DNA of 64,000 nucleotides from an uncultured Faecalibacterium sp. (lineage in GTDB: Bacteria > Bacillota > Clostridia > Oscillospirales > Ruminococcaceae), in NCBI GenBank assembly GCA_934513205.1, contig CAKSWU010000005.1:62001-126000 (forward strand), given 5' to 3'. Every line of letters starts with the position of its first letter. Positions within the stretch are counted from its first letter, which is position 1. Under the pieces are notes generated by a model, which was not told the DNA's origin, made no database searches, and was given only the letters and a program-made list of their open reading frames with translations. This document shows, piece after piece, positions 57,135 to 64,000 of this stretch. A program made the translations under genes and the position numbers.

Positions 57135-58481
57135 TCACTGAGAAGATTCGGCAGTTTCATCCGCAGGCCACGATCTTCTGAGCGCCGCATAGGAGATCAG
57201 AAAATTTGCAAGCCAGCCGGCCGGCACTGCAAGCCAGACAAATGCAATGCCAAAACGCGGTGCGCAAATCAGAGCAACCGACAGGCGGATTGCAAGATTC
57301 ACCATGTTCGCAAGGAGGAACGGGCGCATGACTCCCAGTCCGCGCAGAACACCATCGGTCGCCATCTTGATGCCCATGAAGATGAAGAAATATCCGAGCC
57401 ATCTCATATAGTCCCCGGACACCTGATAGGCCAGGGCTGTTCCGTCTTTTCCCAGAAACAGCGAGGAGATCTGCAGGTGCATCGTTTCAATGACGACAAA
57501 CGCAAAGACCGCAAAGCACACATCCAGCGCCAGTGCCGCGTGATACCCTTGTTTGATACGCCGGGTCTTTTTTGCTCCAAGATTTTGGGAGACAAACGGC
57601 GAGACCGCATTGCCAATGGATACAAAGATCAGCGAAAAAACGTTCTCGACCCGCATCGTTGCGGCATACCCTGCAAGCGCCTGCGTACCGAACGGGTTCA
57701 CAACAGCCTGCACGATCATCATGCCGATGGACACGGTGGACTGCTGAAGGACCGACGGAACGGCAATCGTAAGCATGGAGCGCAGCTCTCTCCTGTCAAA
57801 CCAGCAAAAGGGGGTCTGATAGCGCCGCATCCGGCGAAAGAAGATCAAAAACGAAAATACCGCCGAAATGCCTTGCGCGATCAGGGTCGCCAACGCTGCG
57901 CCGAACACGCCAAGCCCCAGACCGGCGACCATCCAGAGGTCCATGACAATATTCAGGACCGAGGAGAAGATCAACAGCCCCAGCGGAATTTTGGACTCCC
58001 CGATGGAAGTGAACATCGTTGAGAGAATGTTGTACATGAACAGGAACGGAAAGCCTGCAAAATAGACGCGCAGATACAGCACCGCATCCCCCAGGATATC
58101 CGCAGGGGTCTGCAGCGCACGCATCATCGGGTCGGAAAAGCAGAAGCCAATGACGCCAAGGAACACGCTCAGAGCCAGAAAACTGATCAGAGATGTTGAC
58201 ACGATGGTTTTCATCCCACTGTAATTTCTGGCGCCAAAATGGCGGCTCACCAGCACACCGGCACCCACACCGGCGCCCAGTGCCACACAAATAAAAACAT
58301 TGGTCAGCGCCGCACAGGCACCGACAGCCGCAAGCGCAGCGGAGCCAACAAACTGACCCACAATGATCGAATCCGCCATGTTATATACTTGCTGGAAGAA
58401 ACTGCCAAGGATCATCGGCATTGCAAAAACCGTCAGCGCTTTCAGCGGCGCATCTGTGATGAGATATTCGTCTTTTGACAT
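57135..58481 (-). CDS. MATE-family multidrug efflux protein
   Basis: 448 residues with twelve hydrophobic helices in two similar halves. Typical motifs: VYNMADSIIVGQFVGSAALA, AALTNVFICVALGAGVGAGV, and in the second half ALAGYAATMRVENVF and GNAVSPFVSQNLGAKKTRRI. Exports drugs or metabolites against sodium or protons; substrate unknown. AGGAG precedes the ATG; TGG-TATACG is a possible extended -10 about 40 bp upstream. Confidence 0.95.
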   Translation of the reverse strand: MSKDEYLITDAPLKALTVFAMPMILGSFFQQVYNMADSIIVGQFVGSAALAAVGACAALTNVFICVALGAGVGAGVLVSRHFGARNYSGMKTIVSTSLISFLALSVFLGVIGFCFSDPMMRALQTPADILGDAVLYLRVYFAGFPFLFMYNILSTMFTSIGESKIPLGLLIFSSVLNIVMDLWMVAGLGLGVFGAALATLIAQGISAVFSFLIFFRRMRRYQTPFCWFDRRELRSMLTIAVPSVLQQSTVSIGMMIVQAVVNPFGTQALAGYAATMRVENVFSLIFVSIGNAVSPFVSQNLGAKKTRRIKQGYHAALALDVCFAVFAFVVIETMHLQISSLFLGKDGTALAYQVSGDYMRWLGYFFIFMGIKMATDGVLRGLGVMRPFLLANMVNLAIRLSVALICAPRFGIAFVWLAVPAGWLANFLISYAALRRSWPADETAESSQ

Positions 58482-58607
58482 GATTTTATTTCTCCTGTAA
58501 TTCGTTTGGTCTCTCCGTTATGGTGTTCCGTATACCACGCTTTCCCCGCACAGAAAAGCTCTGCACGCCCGCTTTTTTGCATCCGAGCGGCGCAGACCCC
58601 GCAAAGC

Positions 58608-58641
58608 AAAAATGGATGCCCTCCCTTCCGGGGGAGCATCC
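58608..58641 (-). terminator. terminator of the GGDEF gene
   Basis: GGATGCTCCCCC / GGGAGGGCATCC with loop GGAA (58641-58630 with 58625-58614 on the minus strand; one mismatch) followed by ATTTTTGC. Confidence 0.8.
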
Positions 58642-58677
58642 ACCGCAAAAAGCCGTGCAGCGGCTTCTGTTTTTGCG

Positions 58678-59739
58678 TTATCCGTTCCGCTGATTCTGAC
58701 CGCATTCCCGGTAGTGGCCCTCTTTGTCACGGTACATCTTCCGCTCGGCCCGCTTAAGCAGAGCGTCCAGATCGAGCTCATCTGCGCACTGGCACGCCAC
58801 GCCTACTGCTGCGGAGTATCCTTGCTTTTTCAGTCCCACCGTCAGCTGCGACACCATGGCATTCACCTCGGCGTCTGTTTTGTCCGGCACAAAGGCCACA
58901 AATTCATCGCCGCCGATCCGGTAGCAGTGCTCCCGCCCAAAGGTTTCGCAAAGCTGCGCGCCCACCTCCCGCAGCATCCGGTCTCCCGCTGCATGGCCCT
59001 GTGTGTTGTTCATCTCGTGCAGCCCGTTCACATCCAGATACAGCAGATGGATGCTGTCGGTGAACTCTGCAGGATATTCTTCGCGATGCTGTTCAAAGGC
59101 ATTGCGGTTCTGCAGCCCGGTGTTGATGTCCGTTTCCGCGATCGTTTCCAGTCGGTCGTTGGCAACAAAATTTTCGGTCATGATCTGCATGATAAAGTTC
59201 GATATGAGCACGGCAAGCAGTCCAAAGCAGACCGCATTGATCAGGTCCGACTTCCACACCCTTGGGTCCTTATAGGCCAGCACGCAGAAAACAAATGCTG
59301 CGTCTGCAAAAAGCGTGTTCAGGATCGCCTGAAGTGGTCGGAAGGTGAACACCACCGGGAGCACCACCATGAAAACAAAAAATGTGGTCGCCTTATCCTC
59401 TGTTATCACCTGTGTCCCAATGTGGATGCCGAACACATAGATCACCGAGATAAAGCAATAAAGCTCCACATTCAAAAGGAACCGGTTCTGCTCGCACTGC
59501 ACCTTTGTCAGCGCCAGAAGCACCAGACAGAGCAGCAATGCCGCCAGATAGGATGCCAGACTTCCCCCCATGATGGGAGTGAGACAGGCCAGTACGGTCA
59601 GTGCCAGAAAAAACACGCAGGAGATCCGCAGATAGCGGCGCAGCCTGCGATGATTGCTGCTGCGGATCGCAGGAAGGCAGCGTTCATATTCTTCTTCGGA
59701 GGCACCCGCATACCACAAAAAGTGCCAAAGTTCCTTCAT
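58678..59739 (-). CDS. membrane-bound GGDEF-domain protein
   Basis: 353 residues. Six hydrophobic helices (residues about 35-190) are followed by a GGDEF domain: TDINTGLQNRNAFEQH, LYLDVNGLHEMNNTQGHAAG, the active-site loop RIGGDEFVAFV and AVGVACQCADELD. The intact GGDEF suggests a diguanylate cyclase making c-di-GMP; no EAL or PilZ gene is nearby. AAGGCGAG-like site before the ATG. TGG-TATACT, an extended -10, lies about 70 bp upstream. Confidence 0.92.
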   Translation of the reverse strand: MKELWHFLWYAGASEEEYERCLPAIRSSNHRRLRRYLRISCVFFLALTVLACLTPIMGGSLASYLAALLLCLVLLALTKVQCEQNRFLLNVELYCFISVIYVFGIHIGTQVITEDKATTFFVFMVVLPVVFTFRPLQAILNTLFADAAFVFCVLAYKDPRVWKSDLINAVCFGLLAVLISNFIMQIMTENFVANDRLETIAETDINTGLQNRNAFEQHREEYPAEFTDSIHLLYLDVNGLHEMNNTQGHAAGDRMLREVGAQLCETFGREHCYRIGGDEFVAFVPDKTDAEVNAMVSQLTVGLKKQGYSAAVGVACQCADELDLDALLKRAERKMYRDKEGHYRECGQNQRNG

Positions 59740-59886
59740 AAGCTCGCCTTCTTTTTCGATCCGTCAAAATGAGTCCGGGCACACGATACTCCTATTTTAG
59801 TATACCATTCTCTCCCTTTTTTCACAAGAAAAAACCGGCTATTTTTACGCTTTTTATCCAAAGATCTCCGGGGCTCAGGGCAAAGC

Positions 59887-59954
59887 AAAAGCATGCACCG
59901 TTGCAGCTTTCAAAGCCGGAACCATCCGACATCGCTGCAGCCGCACATGCTTTT
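59887..59954 (-). terminator. weak terminator after the patatin-like gene
   Basis: AAAAGCATG and GCTGCAGC on one side pair with GCTGCAAC and CATGCTTTT on the other, across a 20-nt loop with mismatches, ending in TTTTGCTTTG on the minus strand. Confidence 0.4.
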
Positions 59955-59994
59955 CGCTGCTTTTTATCAGCGAACTGCTGCGCAATGCGTTTTT

Positions 59995-60837
59995 TCACGC
60001 CCGGTACCAGCGGATCAGCTTTTGCGCATCAGTTCGTCCTTTTTCATACATTTTCTCCAAGCTTTCCCGATCCCGGGTCAGGGTGGACATGCCCTCGGTG
60101 CTGTCCGGGGCAACGATGCAGACCCGCCCTTCCTGCTCCAGTTCATGCGCCTTGCGAAGTGCCTCATTGTACCGCCGGGCACGCAGCGCCAGCCCCTCGG
60201 CGGCTTCCGGGTATCGGTGGCGAAGCAGCCGGGACAGCTTCTGGTCCCGTCGTCCGCTCCGCTCCAGCCCCGCAGGCTTCGTCAGGATGACCGCCACACG
60301 GTCACACCCCATCTCCAGCGCTTTTTCCAGCGGTACAGGGTCCGCAAGCCCGCCGTCGTAATAGGGCACGCCTTTGATGAAAATGGGCTGTTCCACTACC
60401 GGGATGCAGCAGGACGCCATCAGAATGCTGTAATCGTCCTGCCTTGTATCCGCTTTGGTAAAATAACGCGCCTTCCCGGTCCGGGCGTCCGCCGCCACCA
60501 CTACCAGCTCTGCCGGGTTTTGCATCATGGCAGGGTAGTTCAGCGGGTTTTCTCCGCCGCGGTTGCTCAGGGTTCCGTACACATAGCCAAGGTCCAGATA
60601 GGAGTGCTTCTCCACCAGATTCTTCACGCTCATATACTCCTTGCGAAAGGAATATTCATCGTAGAATGGCTTATTTCTGCCCAGCTGTTCCGCCAGATAA
60701 GAACAGACGTTGGCGCTTCCCGCCGACACGCCGATACAACAGTCAAAGCGGACTGCTTTCTCCAGACAGCGGTCCAGAACGCCGGCGCCGTAAATGCCCC
60801 GCAGCCCGCCGCCTACATCAATGATCCCGTATTTCAT
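59995..60837 (-). CDS. patatin-like phospholipase
   Basis: 280-residue serine acyl hydrolase of the patatin/YjjU-like type. Oxyanion loop DVGGGLRGIYGAGVLD, nucleophile GVSAGS, and catalytic Asp in YYDGGLADPVPLEKAL form the Ser-Asp dyad. It likely deacylates lipids; cytosolic, no signal peptide. A TATACT -10 lies about 33 bp upstream of the start. Confidence 0.92.
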   Translation of the reverse strand: MKYGIIDVGGGLRGIYGAGVLDRCLEKAVRFDCCIGVSAGSANVCSYLAEQLGRNKPFYDEYSFRKEYMSVKNLVEKHSYLDLGYVYGTLSNRGGENPLNYPAMMQNPAELVVVAADARTGKARYFTKADTRQDDYSILMASCCIPVVEQPIFIKGVPYYDGGLADPVPLEKALEMGCDRVAVILTKPAGLERSGRRDQKLSRLLRHRYPEAAEGLALRARRYNEALRKAHELEQEGRVCIVAPDSTEGMSTLTRDRESLEKMYEKGRTDAQKLIRWYRA

Positions 60838-60939
60838 GGCAGCTTCTCCTTTTCCTGTTTTCTCCTTAGTATAGCGCTGCGGCAGAATAAATGGTATGAA
60901 CAGCTGCCGGCATTTGATAAGACCGCCCGGTATTCCGGT

Positions 60940-62082
60940 TCAGTCCCGCTTGCGGTATTCCAGCATCAACCCCAGAACGACCTCCAGACCGGTGGGCAGG
61001 CTGTCAATGTCCACCCACTCCTGCCGTGTGTGAGCCAGCCCGCCCCGGACAGCGCCGATGGTGTTGGCGGGAATGCCCAATGACAGCGGAATATTGCTGT
61101 CGGTGGAGTTGGGCGTTTCCTCCGGTTCCTGCCCGGTAAAAGCGCGGATGACCTGCCTGCTTTTCTCCGTGAACGCCTGCAGCGCAGTCCGGTCCACCGG
61201 GCCGTTTCCGGGGCGGATGCCCAGCAGCTCCACCTCAAAACTGCCGCCTTTCCCCTCCCAGTGCGCCACTGCGCGGCGGAACTTTTCTTCCATCTCCTCC
61301 AGACAATCCTGTGCCGTGGACCGAAATTCGTACAGCATGGAGGCCTGCTGGGCGATGGAGTTGACCGTTGTGCCGCCCTCGATGCACCCCACGTTGTAGG
61401 TAGTGCGGCTGCGGTCCGGCGGCTGGATCTGATACAGTTCCCCCACAAGACCGCACAGCAGCTGAATGGCGCTGGGAGCGCCAAAATCCGTATAGGAATG
61501 TCCGCCGCGCGTTCTACAGGTGATCTTGTACCGGTAAGACCCCACCGCACTGCTGCAGCAAAGGGGCATGTAAAGATCGAAGGAATAGAAGCCCCGGATC
61601 CGGGTGCCGTACCGGGCAAACAATGCCTTTGTGCCATCCAGATTCCCCAGTCCCTCCTCGCAGGCATTGGCGACCACCAGCACACCGCACTCCAGCGCCA
61701 CCTCGTGCTGCACCAGATATTTTGCCGCCATCAAAAGCGCCGCAAGATTCGCCGTGTCATCCCCGATGCCGGGGGCAAGCAGTTTGCCGCCCTCTTCCCG
61801 CAGGGGCAGCTCCTCCAGATCCGGAAAAACGATGTCCGTGTGGGCGGCAAACACGATCAGATCCTTTGTGTCCGGTCCAAGCTTGCAGATCACATTTTTT
61901 GCAGCGTCCACAAAGACATTCTCCGCCCCCTGTGTCCGGAGCCAGTCCCGGCAGAACGCTGCCCGGCCCCCCTCGTTCCGGGTCGGAGCAGGCATTCTGC
62001 CCAGTGTGCGCAGCAGTTCCAGCTGTTCTGCGCGGCACTGCGCGGCATAAGCTTCGATCTGTGCCCTGATTTGTTCCGTCAT
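60940..62082 (-). CDS. M20-family metallopeptidase
   Basis: 380-residue zinc exopeptidase or amidohydrolase of the M20 family. Metal ligands: FAAHTDIVFP, GIGDDTANLAALLMAA, ANACEEGLGN, FDLY and C-terminal GLAHTRQEWVDI. A dimerisation domain sits in the middle (RTRGGHSYTDFGAPSAI). Closest to peptidase T or carboxypeptidase types; substrate unknown. Monocistronic, downstream of tRNA-Pro. Confidence 0.92.
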   Translation of the reverse strand: MTEQIRAQIEAYAAQCRAEQLELLRTLGRMPAPTRNEGGRAAFCRDWLRTQGAENVFVDAAKNVICKLGPDTKDLIVFAAHTDIVFPDLEELPLREEGGKLLAPGIGDDTANLAALLMAAKYLVQHEVALECGVLVVANACEEGLGNLDGTKALFARYGTRIRGFYSFDLYMPLCCSSAVGSYRYKITCRTRGGHSYTDFGAPSAIQLLCGLVGELYQIQPPDRSRTTYNVGCIEGGTTVNSIAQQASMLYEFRSTAQDCLEEMEEKFRRAVAHWEGKGGSFEVELLGIRPGNGPVDRTALQAFTEKSRQVIRAFTGQEPEETPNSTDSNIPLSLGIPANTIGAVRGGLAHTRQEWVDIDSLPTGLEVVLGLMLEYRKRD

Positions 62083-62164
62083 ATCCGCCCTTCCCTTCGA
62101 TGTGTCAAAAACGAAAGCTCACCTGTTCCCCGGCAGCATCCCTGCCGCCGGCACAGCGGTCAAA

Positions 62165-62207
62165 AACAAAAAAATCCAACGATTTCTAACGTGAAATCGT
62201 TGGATTT
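62165..62207 (-). terminator. terminator of tRNA-Pro
   Basis: AAATCCAACGATTTC / GAAATCGTTGGATTT (62193-62207 with 62172-62186), followed by TTTTTTTG on the minus strand. Confidence 0.95.
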
Positions 62208-62208
62208 A

Positions 62209-62287
62209 TGGTCCGAGTGGCGAGAATCGAACTCACGGCCTCTTGAACCCCATTCAAGCGCGCTACCAAAACTGCGCTACACCCGGA
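62209..62287 (-). tRNA. tRNA-Pro(GGG)
   Basis: Complete cloverleaf with encoded CCA (62209-62211). Acceptor TCCGGGT pairs with ACTCGGA; anticodon stem CTTGA/TCAAG with loop ATGGGGT gives anticodon GGG with G37; T arm GTGAG-TTCGATT-CTCGC. Reads CCC and CCU. Own promoter and terminator. Confidence 0.96.
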
Positions 62288-62320
62288 TACCTGCAAGCGG
62301 TTGTCGCTCACAGCTCAATC

Positions 62321-62349
62321 AGTATATCTGATTTCGGGTGATTTGTCAA
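62321..62349 (-). promoter_or_regulatory. promoter of tRNA-Pro
   Basis: TTGACA (62344-62349 complement), 17 bp, TATACT (62321-62326 complement). Confidence 0.92.
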
Positions 62350-62368
62350 GCGTTTTCTGACGATTTTT

Positions 62369-63148
62369 TCAAAAATCGTCAGAGTCTTCCGTACAAACCT
62401 TATCATTTGACGAAGGAGAGTCATTTTCCACCGTTGCCAGTGTCACAACATACACTCCCATGGTACCTGCATCCAGCAGCGCCTGCGTGCAGGCCGTGGC
62501 GGTCGCGCCGGTGGTGAGCACATCATCGACCAGAATGAGGTACTTTCCGGACACCTGCTCCGGGTCCGGCACCCGGAATGCCCCCGCCACATTTGCCAGG
62601 CGTTCTGCAAAGGGAAGGCCGGCCTGCCGCTTCTTTTTCTGGGTGCAGCGCAGAACATCCCGCAGCAGCGGGACTCCGGTAGCCTCGGAAAGGGGCAGCG
62701 CCATCAGCGCCGGTACGTTGTAGCCCCGTTTTGTGCCGGACGCCGGCACCGGCACGATGCCGCTGTACACACGGTCCACACCGTAGACCCTCTGGGGCAC
62801 CGGTTCTGCACCACGCATCCGGACCTCACTGCCGTAAACGAGTGCTGCCATCCGGACGCCCAGCTCCACTGCCGCCCATGGTGCGGCCTGATACTTTGCC
62901 CGCAGGACCGCCCGCCGCACACAACCTTCGTACCGGAACGGTGCTGCGCCGCCCTGCAGGTTGCTCATGTAATGCTGAGCCTTATCCAGCTGCATGGAGG
63001 GGGTTCGGCGCAGCGTCTCCAGCTCTTCGGCGCAGTCCGGGCATTCCGGGATGCTGCCCAGCACCTGTCCGCAGAAGGGGCAGCGCCGGGGGTAAAGCAG
63101 CTGCCGCACGCCCCGCAGAGCGAGGCGCAGCGGGCTGTAATAGCTCAT
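62369..63148 (-). CDS. comF: ComF-family phosphoribosyltransferase-like protein
   Basis: 259 residues. An N-terminal zinc ribbon (CPFCGQVL, CPDCAEEL) is followed by a PRTase fold with the PRPP loop YLILVDDVLTTGATATACTQ. ComFC acts in DNA uptake during transformation. The start overlaps the previous gene's TGA as TGATG. The C-terminal tail is acidic (NDSPSSNDKVCTEDSDDF). With dprA at 2075 it is one of two competence-type genes here. Confidence 0.92.
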   Translation of the reverse strand: MSYYSPLRLALRGVRQLLYPRRCPFCGQVLGSIPECPDCAEELETLRRTPSMQLDKAQHYMSNLQGGAAPFRYEGCVRRAVLRAKYQAAPWAAVELGVRMAALVYGSEVRMRGAEPVPQRVYGVDRVYSGIVPVPASGTKRGYNVPALMALPLSEATGVPLLRDVLRCTQKKKRQAGLPFAERLANVAGAFRVPDPEQVSGKYLILVDDVLTTGATATACTQALLDAGTMGVYVVTLATVENDSPSSNDKVCTEDSDDF

Positions 63149-64000
63149 CAGTCCTTCTTGACCGCCACGATCACGCGAACCTTTTTGCCTGCAGCGCAGC
63201 CAAAATTGTCGTACCAGCCGGTCAGGTAGTAACCGTCCGCGTTGACCTCGGTCAGCTTGGTGTGATAATACTGTCCCTTATACCACAGGTAGACCTGTGT
63301 ATCGTCCGCCATTTCATAGCGGGTGCTGCCGCTGAGCACCGTGGCTGCGCCCACCTTGTCGATCTTGATCGGCATCAGCTGCACCATGGCTTTGACCCCG
63401 CCGTTCACTTCCTGACGAGCCGCTACGCCGCCTGCCAGCACCGGATATTTCACCTGCGTGGTAAAGGCGGTCTGGCTGCCGTTGACGTAACAGACATAGG
63501 TCGCGCCGCCGCTGACGTAGCGCAGCACCGATGCATAGGGTTCACCCACCATGGTGCCGATCTGCCGCAGTCCCAGACTGAGCAGGCTGCCTGTGCTGGA
63601 GGTCAGCTTCTGCCAGAGCGTTGTCATGATATCACCGTTGACAATGCCCCAGAGCACCTCACTGGTGGTGGGCACCAGAACGTTCTTCAGGTCCGTGACG
63701 ATCTGCTCCTGCGTGTCATCGCTTTTCACCGTGCCGCCGCCCAGAAGGGTGCCCAATGTTTTCAGATCATCGGCATTGACTGCCAGATTCTTGATGTCGT
63801 CCAACACGCCGTAGGTCCACAGATCGCCGGTGACATCGTTGAGGATCAAACGGTCGATCTGACCATTCTCGTTCAGGGTATAATGCCGGACGTTCAGCGC
63901 GTTCAGATTTGTCCCCGATAGGCGGCTGGGACGAACCGTCCCAGCCATGCCCTCCGATGTCGTATCCAGGATCTGTACGTCGTCTGCAAGGGCGTAGCTG
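63148..64000 (-). CDS. large surface-type protein, N-terminus outside the window
   Basis: 284 codons are open to the window edge with no stop, so only the C-terminal part is seen. It is beta-rich and repeats short hydrophobic-polar strands (YVCYVNGSQTAFTTQVKYPV; QVYLWYKGQYYHTKLTEV), ending GKKVRVIVAVKKD. This looks like the C-terminal end of an S-layer-homology or similar surface protein, but no SLH motif is visible here. No family is assigned. It is coupled to comF by TGATG. Confidence 0.6.
   Translation of the reverse strand, partial: SYALADDVQILDTTSEGMAGTVRPSRLSGTNLNALNVRHYTLNENGQIDRLILNDVTGDLWTYGVLDDIKNLAVNADDLKTLGTLLGGGTVKSDDTQEQIVTDLKNVLVPTTSEVLWGIVNGDIMTTLWQKLTSSTGSLLSLGLRQIGTMVGEPYASVLRYVSGGATYVCYVNGSQTAFTTQVKYPVLAGGVAARQEVNGGVKAMVQLMPIKIDKVGAATVLSGSTRYEMADDTQVYLWYKGQYYHTKLTEVNADGYYLTGWYDNFGCAAGKKVRVIVAVKKD

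Noticed and set aside
57009..57170. Short plus-strand frame starting MVQAAKNMVREW after the 5'-nucleotidase terminator
   Set aside because: AGGA lies at good spacing, but the frame runs on into the antisense of the MATE gene and shows no family; no promoter seen.

Overview
The window reads as chromosomal DNA of a GC-rich (roughly 60% by eye) gut Firmicute of the Oscillospiraceae/Ruminococcaceae, most like Faecalibacterium. The basis is AGGAGG-type ribosome binding sites, near-consensus SigA promoters (TTGACA-17-TATAAT), an infC-rpmI-rplT operon, AddAB rather than RecBCD, a CIRCE operator, and many families typical of that group. The species name is an inference; no search was run. Nothing points to a prophage, plasmid or CRISPR array.

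Layout. 1-14768 is housekeeping: topA (cut by the window edge), dprA, an rRNA methyltransferase, the infC-rpmI-rplT operon, addA-addB, ruvX, a cyclophilin-like lipoprotein and a DUF1292 protein. 14769-15744 holds a probable structured RNA followed by a peroxiredoxin-like protein without the peroxidatic cysteine. 15864-21843 carries ispE, an Lrp regulator with its aminotransferase, the ACT-domain/UPF0210 pair, a SpoIIR homologue and a peptidoglycan-binding protein. 21990-24703 is a cysteine-rich surface repeat protein under a TetR regulator; a poly(A)8 run right after its start codon puts it out of frame. 24735-30114 has sbcDC, an unrecognised proline-rich protein, a YdbC-like DNA-binding protein and an HD hydrolase.

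30195-35181 holds the most unusual protein: a NADAR-like domain (the ADP-ribosyl-DNA hydrolase type found with DarT1 toxins) fused to a Card1/Can2-like PD-(D/E)XK nuclease domain, followed one base later by a U32-peptidase-like protein. Next come the beta and gamma subunits of a sodium-pump decarboxylase behind a hairpin-rich leader. 35269-43373 covers a YoaK-type membrane protein, overlapping purA-pyrB, a split ThrE-type exporter behind a strongly structured leader RNA, a HAD phosphatase, a NifX-like protein and adenine deaminase.

43628-54769 is a mosaic of membrane, stress and small genes: YitT, an AAC(3)-like acetyltransferase with a 51-residue membrane partner, a MITE-like element, an AraC regulator, a PTH2-like hydrolase, an AI-2E-family exporter, a zinc alcohol dehydrogenase, CIRCE-controlled Hsp20, and a DUF523-YjbR-LOG operon. 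54893-64000 has a secreted 5'-nucleotidase behind a four-repeat PhoP-type box, a MATE transporter, a membrane GGDEF protein, a patatin-like lipase, an M20 peptidase, tRNA-Pro(GGG), comF and a truncated surface protein.

Two themes recur. Several genes sit directly behind intrinsic-terminator-like hairpins (infC, 15100, 16067, 20692, 33909), in two cases with the next gene's Shine-Dalgarno inside the stem. Several transcription units also show recognisable operators (TetR palindrome, CIRCE, PhoP box).
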